From Solirubrobacterales bacterium (GTDB lineage: Bacteria; Actinomycetota; Thermoleophilia; Solirubrobacterales; Solirubrobacteraceae), in contig DAIDME010000112.1 of assembly GCA_027449125.1 (NCBI GenBank), forward strand, positions 1 through 64,000: DNA of 64,000 nucleotides, in the 5' to 3' direction. This document shows, one piece after another, positions 18,781-28,836 of the stretch. Within the stretch, counting starts at the first letter, position 1. Each line of letters starts with the position of its first letter. The notes under the pieces are model-generated. The model searched no databases and was not told the origin of the DNA. It saw nothing but the letters and a program-made list of their open reading frames with translations. The position numbers were made by a program, and so were the translations under genes.

Positions 18781-20262
18781 TTAAAGGGGCAGGCGCCCAC
18801 GAAAGTGCCCGAGGATCATCGGCGCCAGCTCGCGCAACGTCCACTGCTCACGGACCTCGCGACGGTCCGGGCCGGTTCCGCACCACAGCAGCGCGCCCAG
18901 CGAATCGGAGCGGTGCAGCGAGCCGTGGCTGCCGCCGCCTACGTGTGCCACGCCGCCCCAGTCGACGAACTCGTAGCCGGGGGCCGCCGACAGCAGCACG
19001 TCACCCGCCGTGGGGCAGCGCAGCGCCTCCCAGACGCGCGCGAGCGCGTCCGGGTAGTCGGGGCAGAGCAGGCGCCCGTCCTGCACCCGCGCCGCCAGCA
19101 CAGTCAGGTCGCCCTCCACATCCCAGGCGTTGCCGCGCAGGTCCAGCAGCGCGGAGCCCGGCGCGAAGCGCAGCTCGGCGCCACCCGGGGCGCGGATCGC
19201 CGCTTCCGGGCGCGTGCCCGCGGTGCCCGACAGCCACATCGTCAGGTCCACGCCCCGCAGCTCGGCGAGCGCCGCGACCACCCGCGCCACCAGCTGATCC
19301 CGCCGCTCGGCGTCGATCACGTAGACCATCGCGCTGCGCTGCGAGGGGCTGAGCGCGAGCTCGGCGTCGGCGGGCGCGGGCGCGCTGGGTGTCGCCACGC
19401 GGAAGCCGGCGAGCGCCAGGTCCAGGCGGACGCTCGCCTCGACGAGCGCCTGCGAGTGGTCGGAGGTGACGATCACCGCGTGCTCGCGCAGGAAGCGATC
19501 CGGGCCACCGCCCGCGTGCATCAGCCGCTCCAGCTGGCGGTCGGCGGCCGCGATCGAGGCCACCTGCGCCTGCGGCCCGTTGCGGTGCGAATTGGAGTCG
19601 TTGTCCGGCAGCGAGAACAGCATGAAGTCGAACAGGTCGTGCTCGACCAGGTAGGAGCCGACGCAGCCGGTGTGCTGGTCGCGCGCCCCGGGCAGGCCCA
19701 GCTGCCCGCGGCAGCCGGTGCGGCGACTCGCGTACAGGTCGGCGTAGAAGAGCTCGCGCGGGCCGCGGACCGCCTGCCGAAAGAGCGTCGAGGCGACCAC
19801 GCGACCGATGGCCGAGTCCTGGGCGATCTCGTGCTCGTGGCGGCCGCGGTAGATCAGGTAGGTGGTGCCGGCGGTGCGCAGGCCGGCATCGTCCAGCGAC
19901 TCGAACACGGTCGGCGTATCAGCCGCCAGGTGCTCGGCGTTCATCCGGTAGACGGTGTCTGTCAGCGAGCGCAGGACGCCCGCCTGGCGCGAGGCGGAGA
20001 AGCTGGAGCCGTATTCGACATAGCGGCCCTCGTCGCGGTGATACCAGTTCATGCTGGGGATTCGGTGGCGGTCGGGGCCGGTGCCGGTGGTGATCGTGGC
20101 CGCGCAGACCGGCGTCACCGACGGGAAGGCGGCCACCACGTCGCCCACGTAGACACCGTCGGCGGCGATGCGGGCGAGCGCCGGCGCACGGCCGGCGGCG
20201 ATCGCCCGCTCGAGCATCTCGGGCTTCATCGCGTCGATCACGACGAGCACCAGCTTCTTCAC
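18781..20262 (-). CDS. alkaline phosphatase-superfamily phosphodiesterase/nucleotide pyrophosphatase
   Basis: MKKLVLVVIDAMKPEML, FPSVTPVCAATITTGTGPDRHRIPSMNWYHR, VIVTSDHSQ. Confidence 0.88.
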   Translation of the reverse strand: MKKLVLVVIDAMKPEMLERAIAAGRAPALARIAADGVYVGDVVAAFPSVTPVCAATITTGTGPDRHRIPSMNWYHRDEGRYVEYGSSFSASRQAGVLRSLTDTVYRMNAEHLAADTPTVFESLDDAGLRTAGTTYLIYRGRHEHEIAQDSAIGRVVASTLFRQAVRGPRELFYADLYASRRTGCRGQLGLPGARDQHTGCVGSYLVEHDLFDFMLFSLPDNDSNSHRNGPQAQVASIAAADRQLERLMHAGGGPDRFLREHAVIVTSDHSQALVEASVRLDLALAGFRVATPSAPAPADAELALSPSQRSAMVYVIDAERRDQLVARVVAALAELRGVDLTMWLSGTAGTRPEAAIRAPGGAELRFAPGSALLDLRGNAWDVEGDLTVLAARVQDGRLLCPDYPDALARVWEALRCPTAGDVLLSAAPGYEFVDWGGVAHVGGGSHGSLHRSDSLGALLWCGTGPDRREVREQWTLRELAPMILGHFRGRLPL

Positions 20263-20296
20263 CGTTGCCGCGCTCCCAGCCAGGCGCGCACGCGCA

Positions 20297-20890
20297 TCAG
20301 CGCAGGATCCGCAGACCGGCGTACTTCGTCTCGCCCCGGCCGCGGCCGGCGACGAGCAGCCACACGAGCCAGGCGAGCGCCGCCAGGCCGACGGGCGGCG
20401 CGACGACGGCCAGGACGCAGGTGGCGAGCGCGACGCCGTCGGCGATCAGCGGCACGCCGAGTGCGGCCGCGCCGTCGTCCAGGCGTGCCCGCACCCGCGC
20501 GAGGAAGGGGCGCGTGGCCGCGAGCGCGAGCGCCGCACAGGCGACGCCCGCCACCCAGCCGGGCCAGGCGGCGTGGTGGTCGCGCACGAGCGAGCCTGCG
20601 AAGAAGAGCGCGGCGAGCCCGAGCGAGACCGCGGCGAGCACAGCGGCCAGCGGGCCGCTGTGCAGGCGATCCGCCCACACACCCCGGTCGAGCACCACCA
20701 GCAGCACGGCGCCGATCACCATGGCCAGCAGCAGCGGCGCGGACTGCAGGAAGCTATAGGAGGTGTGGTCGAAGTGCAGCTCGACGCCGCCGGCCGCCAG
20801 CGCGCCCGCGGCGAGGCTCGGCAGAAACGGCCGGATGCCGATCGCCGCGGCGATCCCGATGCCCTGGAATATGTCGAAGGCGAGCCTCAC
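20297..20890 (-). CDS. DUF4126-like integral membrane protein
   Basis: GIGIAAAIGIRPFLPSLAAGALA and several TM helices. Confidence 0.65.
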   Translation of the reverse strand: MRLAFDIFQGIGIAAAIGIRPFLPSLAAGALAAGGVELHFDHTSYSFLQSAPLLLAMVIGAVLLVVLDRGVWADRLHSGPLAAVLAAVSLGLAALFFAGSLVRDHHAAWPGWVAGVACAALALAATRPFLARVRARLDDGAAALGVPLIADGVALATCVLAVVAPPVGLAALAWLVWLLVAGRGRGETKYAGLRILR

Positions 20891-20913
20891 CGTTTTCGCT
20901 ACCGTGGTCGAGC

Positions 20914-22212
20914 GTGACGATAGACGAGCCGCGGCGGCCGCGGAGCGCTGCGCATGAGATCGAGCGCTACGGTGCCCTGTTCGCGCGGCGCACGCGCGTC
21001 ATGAAGTCCTCGGCGATGCGCGACCTGATGGCGCTGACCGCGCGCGAGGACGTGATCTCGTTCTCCGGCGGGCTGCCCGACACCTCCACGTTCGCGCCCG
21101 GGTACATGACCGAGCTGATGGGTCGTGTCGCCGCCGGCTCGGCGGCGCGCGCGCTGCAGTACGGGCCGACGGAGGGGATCCTGGACCTGCGCGAGGTGAT
21201 CGCCCAGGTGATGGCGGCCGAGGGCATGCAGGTCGACCCGGACGCGATCCTGCCGACCAGCGGCGGGCAGCAGGCGATCGACCTGATCTGCAAGATCCTG
21301 ATCGACCCGGGCGACGTGATCGTCGCCGAGGGGCCGACCTATCCGGGCGCGGTGCCGACCTTCTGCTCGTATGAGGCCGATGTGGTGCATGTGGCCATGG
21401 ACGACGACGGGATGCGGATCGAGGCGCTGCGCGAGGCGCTCGCGCGACTGGATCGTGAGGGCAGGCGCCCGAAGTTCATCTACACGATCCCGAACTTCCA
21501 CAACCCGGCGGGGGTGACGATGGCGCTCGAGCGGCGGCGGGAGCTGCTGCAGATCGCCGGCGAGCGGGAGCTGCTGGTGGTCGAGGACAACCCCTACGGG
21601 CTGCTGCGCTACGAGGGCGAAGCGCTGCCGACGCTGTACTCGCTGGACGCGGACTTCGTGATCTACGCCGGCACGTTCTCAAAGATCCTCTCGCCCGGCG
21701 TGAGGATCGGCTGGCTCGTCGCGCCGCCGCCCGTGCTGCGCCAGCTCGTGCTGGGCAAGGGCTCCGCCGACCTGTGTTCCTCGTCGATCTCGCAGTACTT
21801 CATCGCCGAGTACTTCCGCTCCGGACCGTGGCTCGACTACGTGCGCTCGCTGGCCGAGCTCTACCGGTCGCGGCGCGACGCGATGCTCGACGCGCTGTCC
21901 GGGCACTTCCCGCGCGAGGCGCGGTGGACGCGCCCGGAGGGCGGCCTGTTCCTGTGGTCGACGCTGCCTGACTACATCGACACCACCGACCTGCTGGCGC
22001 GCGCGATCCAGGCGCGTGTCGCGTTCGTCCCCGGGCGGGCCGCCTTCGTCGACGGGCGCGGCGGCTCGTGCATGCGCCTGAACTTCTCGGGGGTCGGCGA
22101 GCAGCAGATCCGCGAGGGGGTGGCGCGGCTCGGTGAGGTGATCCGCGAGCAGGTGGCGCTCTACGGCACGCTCACGGGTCAGTACGGCGACGGTCAGGGG
22201 CGCGCGGGATGA
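20914..22212 (+). CDS. PLP-dependent fold-type I aminotransferase (2-aminoadipate/MocR-like)
   Basis: ISFSGGLPD, LPTSGGQQAIDL, PTYPGA, NFHNPAGVTM, GTFSKILSPGVRIGW. GTG start at 20914; the ORF track start at 18721 is a spurious extension. Confidence 0.92.
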   Translation: MTIDEPRRPRSAAHEIERYGALFARRTRVMKSSAMRDLMALTAREDVISFSGGLPDTSTFAPGYMTELMGRVAAGSAARALQYGPTEGILDLREVIAQVMAAEGMQVDPDAILPTSGGQQAIDLICKILIDPGDVIVAEGPTYPGAVPTFCSYEADVVHVAMDDDGMRIEALREALARLDREGRRPKFIYTIPNFHNPAGVTMALERRRELLQIAGERELLVVEDNPYGLLRYEGEALPTLYSLDADFVIYAGTFSKILSPGVRIGWLVAPPPVLRQLVLGKGSADLCSSSISQYFIAEYFRSGPWLDYVRSLAELYRSRRDAMLDALSGHFPREARWTRPEGGLFLWSTLPDYIDTTDLLARAIQARVAFVPGRAAFVDGRGGSCMRLNFSGVGEQQIREGVARLGEVIREQVALYGTLTGQYGDGQGRAG

Positions 22213-23144
22213 CGCGCGTCGCGGTGCTGAAGGGCGGCCGTTCGCTCGAACGCCAGGTCTCGCTGAAGTCGGGGGCAAGAGTCGCGGAGGCGCTGCGGCG
22301 GCTCGGGCACGAGGTGACCGAGCTGGACGTCGGCGCGGGCCTGGTGGCGGCGCTGCAGGCGGCGAGCCCGGATCTGGCGTTCATCGCGCTGCACGGGCGC
22401 GACGGTGAGGACGGCACGGTCCAGGAACTGCTCGAGGTGCTCGGGATCCCCTACACCGGCTCGCGCGTATCGGCTTGCATCCTGGCCTCGGACAAGGTGC
22501 TGGCCAAGCATGCGATGCGGGACGCGGGCATCCCCACGCCCGAGTTCTTCGCCTTCAACGAAGCCGCCTTCAGGGGGCTCGGCGTGGCCCAGGCGCTGCC
22601 CGCGATCAGCGCCCGGCTCGCCTTCCCGATCGTCGTCAAGCCGGCGCGGCAGGGCTCGGCGCTGGGGATCAAGTTCGCGCGCGATGAGCGCGGCCTGCCG
22701 GCCGCGCTCATCGCGGCGTTCTCGTACGACAGCAAGGTGCTGCTCGAGCGCTACGTGCCCGGGCGCGAGCTGGCCGTTTCCGTGCTGGTCGAGGGTGGCG
22801 TCCCGCGCGCCCTGCCGGTCGTCGAGGCGGTGCCGCAGGCGGACTCGTTCTACGACTTCGAGTCCAGGTATGAGATCGGCCGCACGCGCTTCATCTGCCC
22901 GGCGGAGCTGGAGCCCGAGGTCGGCGCGAGGATCCAGTCGCTTGCGCTGGAGGCGTTCGGGCTGCTCGGCTGCTCTGTGTTCGCGCGCGTGGACCTGATG
23001 CTGGACGCGGATGGCGCCCCGCAGGTGCTGGAGGTCAACCCGATCCCGGGGCTGACCGAGACCTCGCTGCTGCCGCAGGCGGCGGATGCGGCCGGGGTCG
23101 GCTTCGACGAGCTGGTCGCGCGGATCGTCGCGGCGGCTGTGTAG
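22209..23144 (+). CDS. ddl: D-alanine--D-alanine ligase family ATP-grasp protein
   Basis: LKGGRSLERQVSLKSG, FIALHGRDGEDGTVQELLEVLGIPYTGS, VVKPARQGSALGI, FYDFESRY, LEVNPIPGLTETSLLP. Confidence 0.93.
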   Translation: MTRVAVLKGGRSLERQVSLKSGARVAEALRRLGHEVTELDVGAGLVAALQAASPDLAFIALHGRDGEDGTVQELLEVLGIPYTGSRVSACILASDKVLAKHAMRDAGIPTPEFFAFNEAAFRGLGVAQALPAISARLAFPIVVKPARQGSALGIKFARDERGLPAALIAAFSYDSKVLLERYVPGRELAVSVLVEGGVPRALPVVEAVPQADSFYDFESRYEIGRTRFICPAELEPEVGARIQSLALEAFGLLGCSVFARVDLMLDADGAPQVLEVNPIPGLTETSLLPQAADAAGVGFDELVARIVAAAV

Positions 23145-23240
23145 GCAGGCGGACGGGGGCGGAGCGGGACGCAGAGCGGCTGGATGTGCGTACGGTGTAC
23201 ATCCTGCGCCCCATACGCACAAAGAATGGGCGGGCGGCGG

Positions 23241-23729
23241 CTACTCCTCGCCCAGGAAGTCGTCGGGCTTGACGGTGTCGAGGAAGCTCTTGAACTTCTC
23301 CACGACCTCCTCGGTGTCCTCGACCTCATGCTCGAACTCGATCGCGGACTCGGTGATGACCTCGTCGGCGGCGAAGATCGGGGCGCCGGCGCGGACGGCC
23401 AGCGCCAGGGCATCGCTGGGCCTGGAGTCGACCTCGAGCTCGCGCCCGCCGGCGCGCAGACTGATGGACGCGTAGAAGGTGTTGTCGCGCAGCTCCGTGA
23501 CCAGCACGCGCGTGCACTCGACGTCGAGCTCGCCGAGCAGGTCGGCCATCAGGTCGTGGGTCAGTGGCCTTGGGCTCGACGCGCCCTGCAGCTTCATCAG
23601 GATCGCAGCCGCCTCGGGGTGGCCGATCCAGATCGGCAGGAACTTGTTGCTGCGGACCGTCTTGAGCAGGACGATCGGCTGCTTGCCGACCATGTCGAAG
23701 CTCACGCCGTAGATGACCATCTCCTGCAC
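23241..23729 (-). CDS. bifunctional nuclease (BFN) domain protein
   Basis: PIVLLKTVRSNKFLPIWIGHPEAAAI, SRPSDALALAVRAGAPIFAADEV. Confidence 0.93.
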   Translation of the reverse strand: MQEMVIYGVSFDMVGKQPIVLLKTVRSNKFLPIWIGHPEAAAILMKLQGASSPRPLTHDLMADLLGELDVECTRVLVTELRDNTFYASISLRAGGRELEVDSRPSDALALAVRAGAPIFAADEVITESAIEFEHEVEDTEEVVEKFKSFLDTVKPDDFLGEE

Positions 23730-23845
23730 GCGCCGGCTCCTTGTAGGGATCTGGGGGAGCAGTATATGTTGACGCCCGCGTCGCCAAGGCTCGCGCCGGC
23801 GCGCAGAACCGGCGCCCGCGGCGACGCCTGGATAAGCTCAGTTCT

Positions 23846-25243
23846 ATGAACGCCGTACTGGGCAGCGCCGCCAGACCACTGCGGGTCGCGATCGTCGGCG
23901 CGGGCCCAGCCGGCTTCTACGCCGCCGGGCAGCTGCTGGCGAGCGGCGACCCGGCGGTGCACGTCGACCTCTACGACCGGCTGATGACCCCATGGGGGCT
24001 CGTGCGCTTCGGGGTCGCACCCGACCATCCGAAGATCAAGTCGGTCACTCGCGTGTTCGAGCGGACCGCACGCATGCCGGGCTTCAGCTTCCACGGCAAT
24101 GTGGAGGTCGGCTCGGACGTGAGCCACGCGGAGCTCGCCGGCGCCTACAACGCCGTCCTCTACGCCGTCGGCACCGCGGGGGACCGGCGCCTGGGGATCC
24201 CGGGCGAGGACCTGCCCGGCAGCGAGTCGGCGACCGACTTCGTCGCCTGGTACAACGGCCATCCGGACTACGCCGGGCTGGACTTCGACCTGTCCGGCAG
24301 CCGGGCGGTGGTGATCGGCAACGGCAACGTCGCGCTCGACGTCGCGCGGATGCTCGCGCTCTCCGCCCGAGAGCTGGAGGTGACCGACACCGCCGACCAC
24401 GCGATCGAGCGGCTGCGGGACTCGCGGATCGAGGAGATCGTCGTGCTCGGCCGGCGCGGCCCGGTGCAGGCGGCGTTCACCAACCCGGAGCTGCGGGAGC
24501 TGGCCGAGCTCGAGCTGGCCGACGTGATCGTGGATCAGGATGAGCTGGCGCTCGACCCAGCCAGCGCCGCCGCGCTGCAGCAAGCCGAGCAGACGACCCA
24601 GCGCAACGTGGAGACGCTGCGCGCCTACGCGCAGCAGGCGCCGCGGGGCAAGCCGCGGCGGATCGTGCTGCGCTTCCTGCGCTCTCCCGTGGCGATCACG
24701 GGCGAGCAGCGGGCCGAGGCGATCGTGGTTGAGCGCACCGCGCTCGAGCCGGGCCCCGACGGGACGCTGAGAGCCCGCCCGACGGGCGTGAGCGAGCGGC
24801 TCGAGACCGGCCTGGTGCTGCGTGCCGTCGGCTACGTGGGGCAGCCGCTGCCCGGCATACCGTTCGACGAACGCAGCGGCACGCTGCTCAACGACCGTGG
24901 CCGGGTGCTCGACGCCCAGAGCGGCGAGCCGGTTCCCGGTCTCTACGCGGCCGGCTGGATCAAGCGCGGCCCCTCAGGCGTGATCGGCACGAACAAGAAG
25001 TGCGCACAGGAGACGACCAGCCGCCTGATCGAGGACTTCCGCGCGGGCCTGCTGCCCGCGCCCGAGGAACAGCCGGAGGCGCTGATCGAGCGGCTGCGCG
25101 AGCGCGGCGTGCACGTCGTCGACTACGCCGGGTGGGAGGCGATCGACGCACACGAGCGTGCGCTCGGCGAGCCCGTCGGACGCCCGCGCGTGAAGCTCGT
25201 GCGCCGCGAGGATCAGCTCCGACACGCCCGCGCGGGAGCGTGA
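23846..25243 (+). CDS. ferredoxin-NADP+ reductase / adrenodoxin reductase-like (FprA type)
   Basis: VAIVGAGPAGFYAAGQLL, MTPWGLVRFGVAPDHPKIK, VVIGNGNVALDVARML, GWIKRGPSGVIGTNKKCAQET. Confidence 0.94.
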   Translation: MNAVLGSAARPLRVAIVGAGPAGFYAAGQLLASGDPAVHVDLYDRLMTPWGLVRFGVAPDHPKIKSVTRVFERTARMPGFSFHGNVEVGSDVSHAELAGAYNAVLYAVGTAGDRRLGIPGEDLPGSESATDFVAWYNGHPDYAGLDFDLSGSRAVVIGNGNVALDVARMLALSARELEVTDTADHAIERLRDSRIEEIVVLGRRGPVQAAFTNPELRELAELELADVIVDQDELALDPASAAALQQAEQTTQRNVETLRAYAQQAPRGKPRRIVLRFLRSPVAITGEQRAEAIVVERTALEPGPDGTLRARPTGVSERLETGLVLRAVGYVGQPLPGIPFDERSGTLLNDRGRVLDAQSGEPVPGLYAAGWIKRGPSGVIGTNKKCAQETTSRLIEDFRAGLLPAPEEQPEALIERLRERGVHVVDYAGWEAIDAHERALGEPVGRPRVKLVRREDQLRHARAGA

Positions 25244-26508
25244 GCCCGGCGGCGAACAGCGACCGGCCGGGAGCCGGCCTGAGCCGCGGGACGGTGCTGC
25301 TCCTGGCCGGCACCACCGGCGCGGCCGTCGCGAACATGTACTACGCGCAGCCGCTGCTGCACACGCTCGGGCGCGCCTTCGCGGTCGGCGCCGGCACCAC
25401 GGGGCTGCTCGTCACGATCTCGCAGGCCGGCTTCGTCCTCGGCCTGGCGTTGCTGGTGCCGCTCGGCGACCTGACCGAGCGCCGGCGCCTGATCGTGGCC
25501 GGCATGGTCGCGCTGGCCGTGGGCGAAGGGGTGGCGGCCGTGGCCCCGAGCCTCGCGGTGTTCGCGGCGGCGACGCTGTTCGTCGGGGCGGCAACGTTCG
25601 TGGCGCAGGTGATCGTGCCGATGTCATCCCATCTGGCCGCCGAGCACGAACGCGGCCAGGTGGTCGGCACCGTCATGAGCGGCCTGCTGATCGGGATCCT
25701 GATCTCGCGCACGCTCAGCGGCATCGTCGCCGAGCTGTTCGGCTGGCGGATCGTGTTCGCGACCGCAGCGGCGGTGATGGTCGTGCTCGCGCTGGTTCTG
25801 CGCCGGGCGCTGCCGCGCGTCGACCCAACCTCGGACCTCGCGTACGGGACGGCGCTACGCTCGGTGCTCACGCTGGTTGCCGACGAGCCGCTGCTGCGCC
25901 AGCGGATGCTGCTGGGAGCCTGTGCCTTTGGCGCCTTCAGCATCCTCTGGACCTCACTGGCCTTCCTGCTCTCGGGCGTGCACGCGAGCCATTACCACTA
26001 CTCGAACGCGGTGATCGGCCTGTTCGGGCTGGCCGGCGTGGCCGGTGCGAGCGCGGCACAGGTGGTCGGCCGGATGGCCGACCGCGACCGCGGCGGCACC
26101 GGCACCACGATCACGCTGCTCGCGTTGCTCGGCAGCTGGCTGCTGCTGTTGCTCGGGGGGCGATCCGTGGTGGTGCTGATCCTCGGGATCATGGTTCTCG
26201 ACCTGGGCGTGCAGGGCACCCACATCGGCAACCAGAGCGCGATCTACCGGTTGGACCCGGCAGCCCGCAGCCGCATCACCACGGCCTACATGAGCGCCTA
26301 CTTCCTCGGCGGCATCGTCTGCTCGTCGTTCACGGGGGCGCTCTACGCCGCCGACGGCTGGGGCGCCGTCTGCGGGCTGGGGGCGGCCGTATCGCTGCTC
26401 GCGCTGCTGGCCTGGGCCGCCACGCTCAGGCGCGTGAGCATCCCCGGCGCGAGCGAGCGGGCGGCGCTCAGCGCTCGCGCCCGAACAGGTCGGTCAGGCG
26501 CCGCGTGA
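25240..26508 (+). CDS. MFS transporter
   Basis: 12-TM-like, YYAQPLLHTLGRAF, VPLGDLTERRRLIVAGM. GTG start at 25240. Confidence 0.9.
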   Translation: MSPAANSDRPGAGLSRGTVLLLAGTTGAAVANMYYAQPLLHTLGRAFAVGAGTTGLLVTISQAGFVLGLALLVPLGDLTERRRLIVAGMVALAVGEGVAAVAPSLAVFAAATLFVGAATFVAQVIVPMSSHLAAEHERGQVVGTVMSGLLIGILISRTLSGIVAELFGWRIVFATAAAVMVVLALVLRRALPRVDPTSDLAYGTALRSVLTLVADEPLLRQRMLLGACAFGAFSILWTSLAFLLSGVHASHYHYSNAVIGLFGLAGVAGASAAQVVGRMADRDRGGTGTTITLLALLGSWLLLLLGGRSVVVLILGIMVLDLGVQGTHIGNQSAIYRLDPAARSRITTAYMSAYFLGGIVCSSFTGALYAADGWGAVCGLGAAVSLLALLAWAATLRRVSIPGASERAALSARARTGRSGAA

Positions 26509-27121
26509 ACTGCTTCTTCGAGTCGGCCTGCCGCAGGCGTTCGCCCACCTGCTGGGTCGCGTCGTCGATGATCTTGGCGAAGCTGTCGTCGGTCGTGTAG
26601 ATGCCCAGCTCCTCCTGCGTCGGGCGCCGCGGCCCGTCTGCGGGTGGGACCTGCGCGGCCTCGCGCGCAGCCGCGCGAGCTGCCGCAGCACGGGCGAACT
26701 GCTCCTGCGCGAACCTGGCCTGTGCCTCGGCCTGCTGGCGTTGCGCCAAGCGCTTGGCGGCGAGCTCACGCTCCAAGCGTGCGAGCCGCTGCTCGAGGCT
26801 CTCGTCCGGGGAACCGGTGTAGGGGCGCGGCCGTTGCGGGCGATCCACCGTGGGCGGGCGTGAAGCTGCCGGCTTGGTGTCGACGAGCGGCCAGCCCTCT
26901 GCGCGGCGGCGCTCCACGATCGTGGAGTACGCCGTCTGGACGCGCGCAAACAGGGCCGCCGAGCCCGGCGAGCCCCCGTTGTGGTCGGGATGATGGCGCT
27001 TGACCAGATCGCGGTAGACGCGGCGCAGATCCACGTCGGAGACGCCGGGGGTCACCCCCAATACCGCGTATGGGTCGTCCTGCTGCGCAGACACAAACTC
27101 CATTATTGCGTCCCCACCCAC
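26468..27121 (-). CDS. J-domain (DnaJ-like) protein
   Basis: DPYAVLGVTPGVSDVDLRRVYRDLVKRHHPDHNGG with HPD motif; long coiled C-terminal region. Confidence 0.92.
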   Translation of the reverse strand: MGGDAIMEFVSAQQDDPYAVLGVTPGVSDVDLRRVYRDLVKRHHPDHNGGSPGSAALFARVQTAYSTIVERRRAEGWPLVDTKPAASRPPTVDRPQRPRPYTGSPDESLEQRLARLERELAAKRLAQRQQAEAQARFAQEQFARAAAARAAAREAAQVPPADGPRRPTQEELGIYTTDDSFAKIIDDATQQVGERLRQADSKKQFTRRLTDLFGRER

Positions 27122-27149
27122 GACCGGCCTAAGGATTTCGGCAGATGTT

Positions 27150-27183
27150 GGGGCCCGGCGGACCCGCTGGTCCGCCGGGCCCC
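27150..27183 (-). terminator. strong hairpin, probable terminator of GH1 gene
   Basis: GGGGCCCGGCGGACC-CGCT-GGTCCGCCGGGCCCC: 15-bp perfect arms, 4-nt loop; no clear U-tract. Confidence 0.65.
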
Positions 27184-27234
27184 GTGGTGACGGCGCGGAG
27201 AGAGAGGAGGAGACCGCACCGCCGCAGCGGCCGT

Positions 27235-28719
<1,485 letters not shown>

Positions 28720-28775
28720 CTTGCTGCTCCTAAGACCTTGTGATGTGGATGAGAGAGAGGAGAACGCGGGGCCCG

Positions 28776-28806
28776 GCCCGGTGCCCGCGCGTGGCGGGCA
28801 CCGGGC
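28776..28806 (-). terminator. hairpin between substrate-binding protein and GH1 genes
   Basis: GCCCGGTGCCCGC-loop-GCGGGCACCGGGC, 13-bp arms. Confidence 0.55.
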
Positions 28807-28836
28807 TCCCCTGTGCTCGGGAGCTGGGGTCAGGCC

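Noticed and set aside
18721-20913. N-terminal extension of the 1163-aa ORF 18721-22212
   Set aside because: Antisense to the phosphodiesterase and DUF4126-like genes; real aminotransferase begins at GTG 20914.
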